Assembly: GCA_006384855.1 (NCBI GenBank)
Contig: VCJN01003100.1
Location: 1 to 64,000 of the forward strand
Length of the DNA: 64,000 nt
DNA from: Tetraselmis striata
Taxonomy: Eukaryota > Chlorophyta > Chlorodendrophyceae > Chlorodendrales > Chlorodendraceae
Direction: 5' to 3'
Shown here: positions 35,559-44,703 of the stretch, in pieces
How positions within the stretch are numbered: the first letter of the stretch is position 1
Layout: each line of letters starts with the position of its first letter
Notes under the pieces: generated by a model
Told to the model about the DNA's origin: nothing
Seen by the model: only the letters and a program-made list of their open reading frames with translations
Database searches by the model: none
Program-made: the position numbers and the translations under genes

Positions 35559-36696
35559 AGGATCCATCCCGAGGTCGGTCGGTATACCACGCGCTCCATC
35601 CGGCAAGATTGACTCCCGTCAACCTTGCGGTGGGCCGTTGAAGCAACCACGCACGGATGCGTCCGATGGGTGCCGGCGCCCCTCCGGGTGACGGCGCGGT
35701 CACAACAGTGCGAATAAGCGCCTGCAACACAAGAGGTCAAGCGCAGACAGCACAATGGCGACTGTCCGTGTAGGTTGGTTGCTAGCCCGGCGTATTCGAG
35801 CGCCTTAGAATTGTTCTCAGCGGTGCGTCCGTGCATGACGGACCCGCACTGTAAGCCTCGCACGGGGCCGCATGCAACCGCTGGGAACTTTCGCCGCAGG
35901 TTCGCTTTAGCAGCGCCTCTGTTCGGCCTCGCCCGCTAGGTAGGGCAGGTTCCTGGTCTGCAGTGCTCTTATCGGTGTCCGCGGCACCGCAGCTCCAGGC
36001 GCAGGGAAGAAACCGGTGCCGGCAGGTTACAGGCGCGCGCTGCTTGCCCGGCACGCCAATTGATGACAGGCTGCCGAGCCGCGATTGCAGTGTTCTAGAT
36101 GGGGTGTCGGGTGGAGGATGAACACGGGACCGATACACATTGTATGCAGTCACCTCCGTACACCTCTCCATAAACGTAATATGCGAATTCAGCACGCGTG
36201 TCGCGCCCTTCTGCCTGGCCTCGAAAGCGCCAGCCCCCCCCCCCCCCCCCCCCAAGCGTCGTTCCCCCTCTGCCCTCTGCCTCTGCCTCAGCGCCTGCAG
36301 CACCGCGTCTTACACTTTCCTGCGCAACGTGGAGGGGTTTCAGGGGCGCGGAGCTTCGGCGCGGGGGCTCACCCCCCCCCCACCCCTTCCCCACCCAGCA
36401 CAGCAGCTGTGGCCGCTGAGACAATATGACAGTTTGAGTATCCATAAATGTATTCCGTTATCGCCATTGTCTCCGGCGGTGATGACGGGCCGTCAGAAAG
36501 ATTACCGGTTGTCTGCAATGGGCAGTTTGGAGCGCCGCTACTTCTGCGACAATTACGAGTACGATGTCCTACGCGTTGGTACGAGTACGATGTGTACCTC
36601 AGACTGCGAGTACATGACAACTTTGCATTCTGAAACTCTGAAGCCTCGGGTCTTTGCACCGCCATTGCACACCACCGCTGTCTTTGTGTCCCCAAG
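35559..36696. other. Intergenic, no firm gene
   Basis: This holds poly-C runs at about 36235-36254 and 36370-36379. A coding-like segment around 36300-36360 (reading YTFLRNVEGFQGRG in one frame) might be an exon of the gene ending at 36905. I see no ATG or splice chain that settles this. Confidence 0.3.
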
Positions 36697-36905
36697 CGCG
36701 AGACTGTCTCACTTTCTACATGTCTTACTTGGGACCGATGGCGGCGGACAGGCCTCGTCGGCCGGGCGTGACATGGCGCGCCATGGAGGCTGGGCGGGCG
36801 GGGGCAGACACACCGCCGGAGCGCATCATCGTGTACGCGCAGAGTGATGTCTTCCGGCTGGTCGGCATCGTACGCAAGCCCAACAACGGCAAGACCGGGC
36901 CATGA
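36697..36905 (+). CDS. Possible terminal exon of an unknown gene
   Basis: After an acceptor-like CCCCAAG a frame of about 69 codons reads TFYMSYLGPMAADRPRR ... RIIVYAQSDVFRLVGIVRK and stops at 36905. Its composition looks like a real protein and it converges on the flavin-reductase-like gene. Upstream exons are not established; a candidate is the segment near 36320-36360. No domain is recognised. Confidence 0.3.
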
Positions 36906-36985
36906 CAGGCTGGCGCCGAGGTGGAATCGGTTCGTCACTGCCCCCCCCCCCACCCCCCCTCCCAGAGATCTGACCTACATCCCAG

Positions 36986-36987
<2 letters not shown>

Positions 36988-37032
<45 letters not shown>
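36988..37032. repeat. GT dinucleotide microsatellite
   Basis: Continuous (TG)n of about 45 bases, just beyond the 3' end of the flavin-reductase-like gene. Confidence 0.95.
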
Positions 37033-37034
<2 letters not shown>

Positions 37035-37037
37035 TTC

Positions 37038-37651
37038 CTAAGAGACAGAGGGGGGGGGGGCTTCATGCCTGTCGGGGCGCGGCAGGTCAAAGGTGCCGGC
37101 GGTGCGGCCGTAGGTGTTCCCGCCGAGGCGCGAGATGGGGCGCATTGCCTCGACGTCCACCGCCACCGCGCCGCTGGGCGTGCGCGTGGCGACGGCCTCG
37201 TGCACGTGGAACATGAGCACCTTGCCGATGACGATGGTCGCCGTCACGGCGCCGCTCGCCTCGTTGCGCACCTCGTGCGTGTCCACCAGCACGCACTCCA
37301 TGTGCACCGCGGACTCCGCCACGCGCGGCGGCTTCACCCGCAGCGACGCCACAGGCGTGAGCCCCACCAGCGCCATCTCGTCCACCGCCTCCTCGAAGTT
37401 GCCGCACGTGTGGTTGGCCGCCTCCACAAACCACTCGGACATCATGTTGAGCGTGAACTCGCGCGTCGCCAGGATGTTGGCCAGCGTGTCCTTGCGCCCG
37501 CTCGGCCGGTCCCGGCTGCGCACCATGCCGATGCACACGTGCGGCGGGTCGTGCGACACAACGCCAAAGTAGCTGTAGGGCGCTAGGTTGCCCACGCCTG
37601 CCGCAGCGCGACGCGGTGCGCCGGACCATTGCCGGTCAGCGACTGACATGT

Positions 37652-37733
<82 letters not shown>

Positions 37734-38677
37734 TCCCCCTTGTCACGGCGCATTCCTCCTGCTCCTGACGAAGCCCCACAGGAGCGGGAGGGCGTACCCG
37801 CAGCGGAGAGCGTGGACACAAAGGCGATGGGGCGCGGCGCGATGGCGCTGATCACCAGCGGGTAGCACTTCGGCCCGCCCAGCTCCGCCACGTCCAGCGC
37901 CAGCATCTTGTCCGTGGCAAAGGGGTGCGGCTGCTTGTCGCCCACCTGTGCGTGGCGGGCGCGGCGCGGCTCAGCAGCTGCCACCCAGGTGCAGGGCCGC
38001 AGGCTGCCCGTCACCCTGCACTCTCCGTTTTGGGCCGATGTGGAGCAGGGAGTCGCCCCAGCGCCTGCGTGCCAGCTGGCCAGTGGTCTCCGCTGCCAGT
38101 GGATCCACAAAAACCATCCCCCAACACACAATTGCGTGCGACAAGCATGTATGATAGGTCATTAGTTGTCAGGCTTGCGCAATTGCTGTATATCACCCCG
38201 GCAGGCGCACTTTGGCACTGCGGCGGGCGCGGCATCCATGGATTGACGGATGGGCGGGTTGCACGTGGGCAAGCTTCGCGTCAGCAACTTGCGGAGGAGA
38301 AATGGGGGTGCGGCAGACATAAAAGACGGTTCGGGTCTTCGATGCGCACCAGCTCATGCTAGCTCACGGCGCCCTGCTGGCCATCGAAGTGATTGCAGAT
38401 TGCAGACTGAGAATGATTGCGACGCCTGACATGGCGAATGAGAGGGCCCGTGGGATGTTGATTTATGTCAGCCGCAGGGTGGCGTGGTTGGAAGCCCACC
38501 GCACCGACTCGCTGCGCGTACCTTCCAGTCAGGATGTGGCGGGGCGGTCTCGAAAGGCAGCAGGCGCCGACCGCGCAGCAGGCGCCACAGGTGGCCGCCT
38601 AGCAGCACCGCGCCCGCCCCCAGTGCGAGGCCGATCGCGCCGCCGAGCAGCCCCGCGCGCTCCTTGCCGGACAGCAT
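37038..38677 (-). CDS. Flavin reductase-like (FMN split-barrel) membrane-anchored protein
   Basis: Exons on the minus strand: 38677..38522, 37945..37798, 37597..37038. Junctions are GT-AG in phases 0 and 1 and give 287 residues. Residues 8-30 (GLLGGAIGLALGAGAVLLGGHLW) are a hydrophobic N-terminal anchor or signal. The remainder matches the flavin reductase-like FMN-binding split barrel: YPLVISAIAPRPIAFVSTLS, NLAPYSYFGVVSHDPP, KDTLANILATREFTLNMMSE, and near the end RLGGNTYGRTAG. Members bind FMN and reduce flavins or act as flavoproteins of unknown substrate. Intron 2 carries a 78-base TG repeat. The last codons run into a poly-C stretch (HEAPPPSVS). A GC-type donor at 37069 followed by another exon is possible, so the C-terminus is the least certain part. 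Confidence 0.82.
37654..37731. repeat. GT dinucleotide microsatellite, ~39 units
   Basis: Uninterrupted (TG)n inside intron 2 of the flavin-reductase-like gene. Confidence 0.97.
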
Positions 38678-39748
38678 GATACACGTGGCGGACGACGCGG
38701 TCCTACTGTCGGAGGCTGCTGTACTGCGGTGGTATTTAGAGGAAAGCAGGCTGGGCTTGAGAAGAGTGCGTCAAGATGTGTGCCCCTGGTCTTTTTGATC
38801 CAAGTTATTTTTGGATCAAAAATCTTTTTTGTTCCCTCCGGCGGGGGGGGGGGGGGGGGGGGGGGGATTCGGAGTTTGAGCAACTGGTAGCGACTATATT
38901 CGTCCGCGAATACGAAATCAAACGTACCGCCCTTACCCTCTCTCCCGTACTTCAACACTGCGGCTTAAGGCAGCCTGAACAAACAGGTCAGGTGCTCAAA
39001 CATTCACTCAAGTGCTCGCGCGGCGCGCGCCTTCCTGCGCGCACCGCGCAGAGCCAATATTCCTCCGCTCTTTTCGCCCGCCCGCCCCCGCCGCCGCCGC
39101 CGCCGCCAGCGCCATTCAGCAGTAGCCCCCGCGAACAGTCGCGCAGCAAACGTGAAGCAGTAAACTAACCGATGGAGTGATGGAGTAAACTAACCGACCG
39201 CGCGACGTGGCGGTGGCAAACGACGACGATAGAGTCCTGTACCCTACAATCCGGTAGCGGCTCGAGTCAGCAGTACTTTTCCTCCCCCAGTACTTTGCGT
39301 GCATTCTCCGGACGCTCTCCCTGTAACCAACAAGTTCAAGAGTCAGCAGCGCCCCTGCTGCTGCTGCTGAATAACCAACCACCCAGCCCCTCAGCAGCAG
39401 CGGCAGGCGCAGCAGCGGCAGGCGCAGTAGCGGCAGCAGCAGCGGCAGGCGCAGCAGCAGGCGCAGGCGCAGTAGCAGCAGCACCCGTAGTAATATTACT
39501 TGTATGTAGTCGCCCGCCCAGATCTGCCTCCCCGCCCGCCCCGCGCAGTAGTCAGTAGCCAGCGCCCAGATCCAGCCCGCCCCGCGCCCCCAGCGCCCCC
39601 AGCGCCCAGCCCACAGATCCGGCCTTCCTGCGCCCTCAGCGCCCCTCCCCGCGCGGTAAGCGCCCAGTTTCAGTTTCCTGCAGTCGCTGGAGGCAGCGGC
39701 ATCCGGCAGGGCGGAGGCGGGCAGGCGGGCGGGCGGGCGGGGCTGCAG
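38678..39748. other. Transition into the GC-rich island; no firm gene
   Basis: This contains a small perfect stem TTTTTGATCCA...TGGATCAAAAA near 38793-38822, a poly-G run at about 38845-38866, and CAG/GCA-rich triplet repeats at 39350-39485. Long frames in this triplet-rich part exist on both strands and are best read as low-complexity artefacts. Base composition changes to the island type somewhere between 39,000 and 39,700. Confidence 0.4.
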
Positions 39749-39859
39749 ATGGGTGGGCTGCAGCGCGCCATCGACCAGTTCCTGGCCCTCCACGGCGCCG
39801 ACCTCGCCCTCCGCCGCGCCCGCCGAGACGTCGCGGCGCTCCTCGGCCTCTTCGCGTGA
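39749..39859 (+). CDS. Small ORF, 36 aa, unknown
   Basis: ATG at 39749, reading MGGLQRAIDQFLALHGADL ... DVAALLGLFA. It has an amphipathic helical pattern and clean start and stop, but is very short and lies in GC-rich sequence where chance frames are common. Confidence 0.25.
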   Translation: MGGLQRAIDQFLALHGADLALRRARRDVAALLGLFA

Positions 39860-40045
39860 CCCCGGCGCCCCGCCCCGGCGCCCGCCCCGACGCCCCGCCG
39901 AGTGCCACCGCTGCTGCAGCGCCGTAACACAACGCGCCCTGGATCCGAGTGCGAGGCCAAGAGTGTCGACGCCCACCGCCCCCCGCCCGCCCGCCCCCGC
40001 GCAGGGCCGTCAACGCCGCGGCGGCACGCGGCGCCCCCGTCCGCG

Positions 40046-40597
40046 ATGCTCCGCCCGAAATGGCTGACCGCGGACCTGCTGGCCGACCCGCTGCCGCGGA
40101 ATGCGACGACGGTCCCGCTGGGCGTCCGCATGAGGGTGATCCGGGCGCTGGAGTCCCTCGTGGTCATCGACGCCGACGACATGATGGCGCAGCTGCAGCG
40201 GCGCGGCGCGGCGGGGTGCGCCGGCGCGGCGCTGTACGCTCGGGCGGCGGGCGGCGGCAAGGGCGCCTTCCTCACCTACGCGTTCCGCTCGCCGGCGTCC
40301 AGCGACCGACCGCAGACGAAAATGTGCTGGCTGAAGGACCCCCGGCTGCTGCCGACCCTGTACGGGCGCCACCGGGCGGCGTCGGCCGTCCAGAGGTGGT
40401 GGCGCCGGGGGCGGTTCCGGCGGGAGCGGGCGCGGTTCGTCCGCGCGGACGACCTCATGCTCGAGGCGGGCGACCCGGGGCCGCTGCCGCACCACTTGGT
40501 GTGGCGTGTGCTGCGCGACGCGCTGGCGGCGCGGTTGCGCGACCGGTGGGGCGGCCCCGCCGGCGCCGGCGCCGGCGCCGGCGCGCGCTCATTGTAA
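40046..40597 (+). CDS. Unknown island protein, 183 aa
   Basis: Starts at ATG 40046 (MLRPKWLTADLLADPLPRN). The central segment HRAASAVQRWWRRGRFRRER is basic and aromatic and resembles an IQ-type calmodulin-binding helix. A helical C-terminal part (HHLVWRVLRDALAARLRDRW) follows, then a GAGAGA tail made by a GCCGGC repeat. No enzyme motif is seen and I do not recognise a family. Its 3' end may overlap the convergent frame at 40455-40979. Confidence 0.5.
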   Translation: MLRPKWLTADLLADPLPRNATTVPLGVRMRVIRALESLVVIDADDMMAQLQRRGAAGCAGAALYARAAGGGKGAFLTYAFRSPASSDRPQTKMCWLKDPRLLPTLYGRHRAASAVQRWWRRGRFRRERARFVRADDLMLEAGDPGPLPHHLVWRVLRDALAARLRDRWGGPAGAGAGAGARSL

Positions 40598-40979
40598 GCG
40601 AGCAAAAGCCCCTCGACGACCGTGAATGGCTCGTGCCCATTGGTGGCGGCGGGAGTTGACGGAAAAACGGAAAACGGCGAAAACCCGGCATATGGCTGAA
40701 GTAGTCTCTGAACTCGGACGCGAGACCGTCGGCGCGCTTCTCCACGAACGCAAAGCCGACTGGCGGCATCTGGATCGGTCGGGGCGCGCCGTCCCCGTAG
40801 ACGCCGGCGTGAGGCGCGGCCGCCACGATCGCCTCCCCCGGGTTCAGCGCCGGCAGTATCACGTCGCGGACTAGCGCGGTGGTGCCGTCGGGGTCTTCGT
40901 CCCCGATCACCACGCAGAAGCAGGCGCGCCGCCGGCCCAGGCGGGCGACGTCGAACGCGCGCAAACGAAACTGCGGCAT
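40455..40979 (-). CDS. Unknown island protein, minus strand, possibly frameshifted
   Basis: From ATG at 40979 the frame reads MPQFRLRAFDVARLGRRRAC, IGDEDPDGTTALVRDVILP, GVYGDGAPRP and EFRDYFSHM, a plausible globular N-terminal 100 residues. After about 40,690 the frame becomes arginine-rich, while the frame beside it reads HEPFTVVEGLLLAYNERAP, which looks more natural. One indel near 40,690 would join them, and the gene would then end close to 40,560 instead of running deep into the convergent gene. No known domain. Confidence 0.4.
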   Translation of the reverse strand: MPQFRLRAFDVARLGRRRACFCVVIGDEDPDGTTALVRDVILPALNPGEAIVAAAPHAGVYGDGAPRPIQMPPVGFAFVEKRADGLASEFRDYFSHMPGFRRFPFFRQLPPPPMGTSHSRSSRGFCSLTMSARRRRRRRRRGRPTGRATAPPARRAAHATPSGAAAAPGRPPRA

Positions 40980-41099
40980 CCCGGCCGGCGGCCGGAGTCT
41001 GGGGCGGGCGCCGTGTGGAGGGGATCACTCTGTCGCATGGGCGCAAAAGCTCGGCCCGCGTCGAAGCCTGGTCTGACCACTGCCCCGGTCCGATTGAGG

Positions 41100-41300
41100 C
41101 CCGTCGCACCGCCCCCGGCGGCCCGCTGACGGCCGCCGCACGCCCCGCCGGCGCGCTGAGCGCCTCCCCACTGCCCCCGGCGGCCCGCCGAAGGCCGCCG
41201 CACGCCCCACCGGCGGCCCGCTGACGGCTGCCGCACACCCCGCCGGCGCGCTGAGCGCCTCCCCAATGCCCCCGGCAGCGCGTAAAAGCTCCGACGCCGG
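41100..41300. repeat. ~96-bp direct repeat upstream of the AAA ATPase
   Basis: A unit containing GCCGGCGCGCTGAGCGCC recurs 96 bases apart (about 41125 and 41221), with a partial third copy of the CCCCCGGCGGCCCG part. Similar CCCGCCGGCGG words also occur around 43,320-43,380 and 44,440, so it may be an intergenic element of the source virus. Confidence 0.65.
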
Positions 41301-41359
41301 AAGCAGGCAAGGCAAGGCAAAACGAAAGGCAAAACGCAAGGCAAAGGGCAAAGGCAAAC
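41301..41359 (+). promoter_or_regulatory. A/G-rich leader (AAGGC repeats) before the AAA ATPase
   Basis: In otherwise C/G-dominated sequence the 59 bases before ATG 41360 are almost purely repeats of AAGGC/AAAGGC ending AAGGCAAACATG. Such a composition switch directly before a start codon suggests a 5' leader or promoter element of the island's original owner. Function is inferred from position only. Confidence 0.35.
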
Positions 41360-43240
41360 ATGTCGCTCCTGCACTGGAGCGGCGCCCCCGGCGGCGCCCC
41401 CGGCGTGGCCCCGGGAAAGCTGCCGCATCTGCTGGCGTTCGACGTGCTGAGCAAAGTGCTGCCGGGCTTTGTCAAGTCCGCCGGCGTCGCGCTGGTCGGC
41501 CTGGTGGCCGACCGGGCCAGGCGCCGCGTCGAGCGCCTCCGCGCGCGGCTGGAGGGCGGGAAGTGCGAGCGGCCCAAGACGGGGTCCATCGTGCTGGAGC
41601 GGGACTTTGAGCGGGGCGGCGAGCACTGCGACATGTTCGACGCGCTGCTGGCGGCGGTGACGGACATGAAGCAGTCGCGCAGGATCCGGCGCACCAGCAC
41701 CGGCGTCTTCCTCATCGAGGGCGACGACGTCATCCAGCTGGGCGGCCAGGTGGCGTTCCGCAAGCTGTCCGAGACGGTCAAGGAGGGCGCCGTGAGCGCC
41801 ATGCGCATCGAGGTGTTCTCGCTCGACAGGAGCGTGGTGGAGCTGCGCGCGCACCTGGAGCGGATGCAGGAGGCGTACCGCTCGGAGCGCAACAACTGCC
41901 TGGGCAAGGCCATGTACTACTTCGACGAGATCCCGCACTCGCCGCGGCCGGCCCTGCCGGCCTACGGCAGCGCCGGCCGGGGGCGGCGCCGGCCCGCGGA
42001 ACGACCTGTCCCAAGTGCCGCACAACATGACCTTCCGCATGTTCCCGCTGAGCACCAGCAAGACGCTCAGCCACGTGTACGGGAGGAGCGCGGAGCGCGT
42101 CATCCGCCGCGTGCGCTTCTTCACAGCCAACCGCGAGTGGTTCGCGGCCAAGGGGATCCCCTACACGCTGGGCATTCCTGCTGCACGGCGACCCCGGCTG
42201 CGGCAAGACCAGCTTCATCAAGGCGCTGGCCAACGAGACGCAGCGGCACATCGTGAACGTGCGGCTGTCGCCGATGACCACCAGCAGCCAGCTGACCAAG
42301 CCTGTTCCACTCCGGCCGGGTGCACGCGCTCGTGGCGGCGGAGGGCCGCAGCGCGGTGTACAACATCCCCATCGACCGGCAGATCATCGTCATGGAGGAC
42401 GTCGACTGCCTGGGCGCGTCGGTGGTGTACCAGAGGCAGAGCGGCCCGCCCGGCGAGGGGCGCGACGCCGGCGCGGGCGGCGGCGACACCGGCGCCGCCG
42501 CCGCCGGCGACCAGGACGGCGACCAGGACTCGGCGGCGTGCCCCAAGAAGGTCACCCTGTCGCACCTGCTCAACCTGCTGGACGGCATCCTTGAGACGCC
42601 CGGCCGCATCCTCGTCATGACGTCCAACCACCCGGAGAAGCTGGACGCGGCGCTCATCAGGCCGGGGCGCATCGACGTGGACGTGCGCTTCGGCAGGTTC
42701 GCGGCCGGCGACATCCTGGACATGGCGCGGGGCCTGCTGGACTGGCCGGCCGAGCGCGACTTGGACGACCGGCGCCGGGAGCTCGCCGCCGCGATCCCCG
42801 ACGGCGCGTGGACGCCCGCGGAGGCGATCCGCGTGCTGCTGGAGGAGGCGGACGACCCGGAGGCGGCGCTGCGGCGGCTCGCGAGGGAGGCCCCCGCGCC
42901 TCCGCCCGCCGAAGGCGGGGCGCCGGAGGCCGCCCGCGGGGCGGCGCCGCGGCCGCCCGCGGCGATGACGCGCGAGGAAGGGGCAGGGGCAGGGGCAGGG
43001 GCAGGGGCGGCGCCGATGGGGGCAGAGGCGGCGGCGATGGGGGCAGGAGCGGGCACGCCGGCGAGCGAGGGAGCGGGCGCGCCGGCGGCGGCGGAGGCGG
43101 AGGGCGCGCCGGCGGCGGCGGCGACGGGCCCGCCGGCGGCCGGGCCCGCGTTGGACGAGCCGAAACAGCCGCCGCCGAACGATAGCGCTCTGGACGTCGT
43201 CCCTTACGACGATAGCATGCAGTTCGCGGCGTTCCCCTGA
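41360..43240 (+). pseudogene. BCS1-like AAA+ ATPase, three +1 frameshifts
   Basis: The N-terminal part (41360 to about 41990) and the C-terminal part (42302-43240) are in the same frame, but the middle is read only through single extra bases near 41,980-42,000, at 42,174 and at 42,301. Removing the three would give about 625 codons. Visible in order: an N-terminal helical and BCS1-N-like region, a GIPYTLG approach, Walker A GDPGCGKTS, Walker B IIVMEDVDC, sensor MTSNHPEKLDAALIRPGR, then an acidic, G/A/P-rich tail. BCS1-like ATPases occur in mitochondria (complex III assembly) and, as separate lineages, in several giant viruses. The GC-rich, intronless context favours the viral kind. The insertions sum to three, restoring frame, so either decay or uncorrected sequence errors are possible. 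No transit signal or membrane segment is obvious. Confidence 0.75.
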
Positions 43241-43551
43241 CACGCTGCACAGCGGCGCCCGTGTAATCTATTTTTACATGTATTACTACACGACGCGTGG
43301 AGGACAAGCTGCGCCGGCGGGGGCAGTATCCAAGGCTCCCCACCGTCCCGGCGCCCCGCTGAGCGCCCACGACGAGGACAAGCTGCGCCGGAGGGGCAGT
43401 TTTTCACGTTCCCCGGGGACATGTGGCGCTCACGTCCGGGCAAAAAATGAACGCCTTGATTGTCACACCGATCGCCCCGCCCCGCCCCCCGAGCGATCGA
43501 AAGTCAACCGCCGCCACCGCCGCCCCGCCGACCCGCCGACCCGCCTGCGTC

Positions 43552-44412
43552 ATGGCGTCGTCCGCCGCCGTGCTCCCCATCGAGTCGTTGACGCGCGCGA
43601 TCGCTGAAGCGCCTCCCAGCCGCAAGGGTACCGTCAGCCAGGCGCGAATCATGGCCCGGTACTTGGCGGCGATGGAGCTGGTGGGGCCTGCCGCCGCGAG
43701 GCTTGCGGCCACGATGTGCGCCCAGTCCCTCCAGGACCTGGTCTTCTCGCCGCTGGGGTTCCGCCCCTCCAAGGGAGACACAGCGGAGACCATGTTCATG
43801 CGGTTCTGCCTTCACGCTCAGGTTCCCCTGAACAACGTCCCGCTGGGCGAGGCGGTCGTCGCTTCGTGCTTCCTGCGCCAGGGACACCAGAACACCTTCC
43901 TCCTCCCCGACAACGTTCTGGGACTGAAAACGCAACGCCTGGCTCTGAAGTACCCGGAATCCCTTCCGCGCGACTGCGTGTCTGCCGACAACTGGCCGAG
44001 CTTCAAGCTCCGGCTCGGGTTCCCCGAGTTCGGGGCCGCCCTCCGGGCCCAGGTGGAGGTCACGCTCCGCCCCGAGGCCACGCCCGCGGCTCGGCCCGCG
44101 GCGACGCCGGCGGCGGTCGCCTCCGCGATTCACGGCATCTGCGCCTTGAACAACGCGTATCTGGGGCACATCGTCACCGCCGCCAGAGCGGCGGGCGTCA
44201 AGGACATCGTCCAGGTGGCCTTGTCGGCCATCGCCGTCAACGAGGAGCACATGCGCAAGCAACCCGCGCTTCAGGCCGCAGCCGCCGAGTCCCCGGCGGG
44301 CGCCAGCCCCGGGGCGGGGAAGCGCCCTCGCGAGGACGGCGACTCCGTCGATGCCGTCCATGCCGTCGATGCCCAGCCGCAGCAGAGCCGCAGGAGGCCC
44401 GGCGGCGCGTGA
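43552..44412 (+). CDS. Unknown island protein, 286 aa
   Basis: First ATG at 43552 (MASSAAVLPIESLTRAI). Residues 1-170 look globular (KGDTAETMFMRFCLHAQVPL, VASCFLRQGHQNTFLL, SFKLRLGFPEFGAALR), followed by an A/P linker. A helical part follows (AAVASAIHGICALNNAYLG, GVKDIVQVALSAIAVNEEH) and a basic/acidic tail with KRPRED that could be a nuclear localisation signal. It is intronless and in the same orientation as the ATPase and the primase. I do not recognise the family. The frame is intact, unlike its upstream neighbour. Confidence 0.6.
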   Translation: MASSAAVLPIESLTRAIAEAPPSRKGTVSQARIMARYLAAMELVGPAAARLAATMCAQSLQDLVFSPLGFRPSKGDTAETMFMRFCLHAQVPLNNVPLGEAVVASCFLRQGHQNTFLLPDNVLGLKTQRLALKYPESLPRDCVSADNWPSFKLRLGFPEFGAALRAQVEVTLRPEATPAARPAATPAAVASAIHGICALNNAYLGHIVTAARAAGVKDIVQVALSAIAVNEEHMRKQPALQAAAAESPAGASPGAGKRPREDGDSVDAVHAVDAQPQQSRRRPGGA

Positions 44413-44703
44413 ATGCGCGCACCGCCCCCCGCCCGCCCGCCGGCGGCCCGCCGAGTGCGCTCCCCCCCCCGCGCCCACAGTAACATTTCTATGATCGTCT
44501 TGCACGTGTCGCACTTGCACGTGTCGCACTTGCACCACCCCCCCGCCGCCGCCGGGCCCTGAAGAGTGCCTCCGCGCCGCCGCCGCCGGGCCCTGAAGAG
44601 TGCCTCCCCGCCGCCCCGCCGGCGCCCCGCACATAAGTGCGCGCGCGCCGCTCCCCGTCGCACAACCGCCCCCGCCCCCCGCCCCGCGCGCCCCGCAGCC
44701 AGC
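44413..44703. repeat. Short direct repeats before the primase gene
   Basis: TTGCACGTGTCGCACT occurs twice head to tail at about 44500-44533. A roughly 33-base unit containing GGGCCCTGAAGAGTGCC occurs twice at about 44544-44608. Both sit directly upstream of the primase start codon and may belong to its promoter. Confidence 0.7.

Noticed and set aside
37583..38131. Frame containing a long Thr-His run
   Set aside because: It reads through the TG microsatellite in intron 2 of the flavin-reductase-like gene; only the 37945-37798 part is coding.
39116..39976. Minus-strand frame with long leucine-rich runs
   Set aside because: The LLLRLPLL-type stretches are a CAG/GCA triplet array read in antisense, not membrane segments.
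40276..41913. Long minus-strand frame opposite the 183-aa gene and the AAA ATPase
   Set aside because: Low-complexity arginine/proline/serine content and overlap with better plus-strand genes; only the short part near 40,560-40,690 may be the tail of the 40,979 ORF.
41360..43240. Introns as the explanation of the AAA ATPase frame changes
   Set aside because: The coding match is continuous on both sides of each break with no GT-AG pair and no missing residues; single extra bases explain it better.
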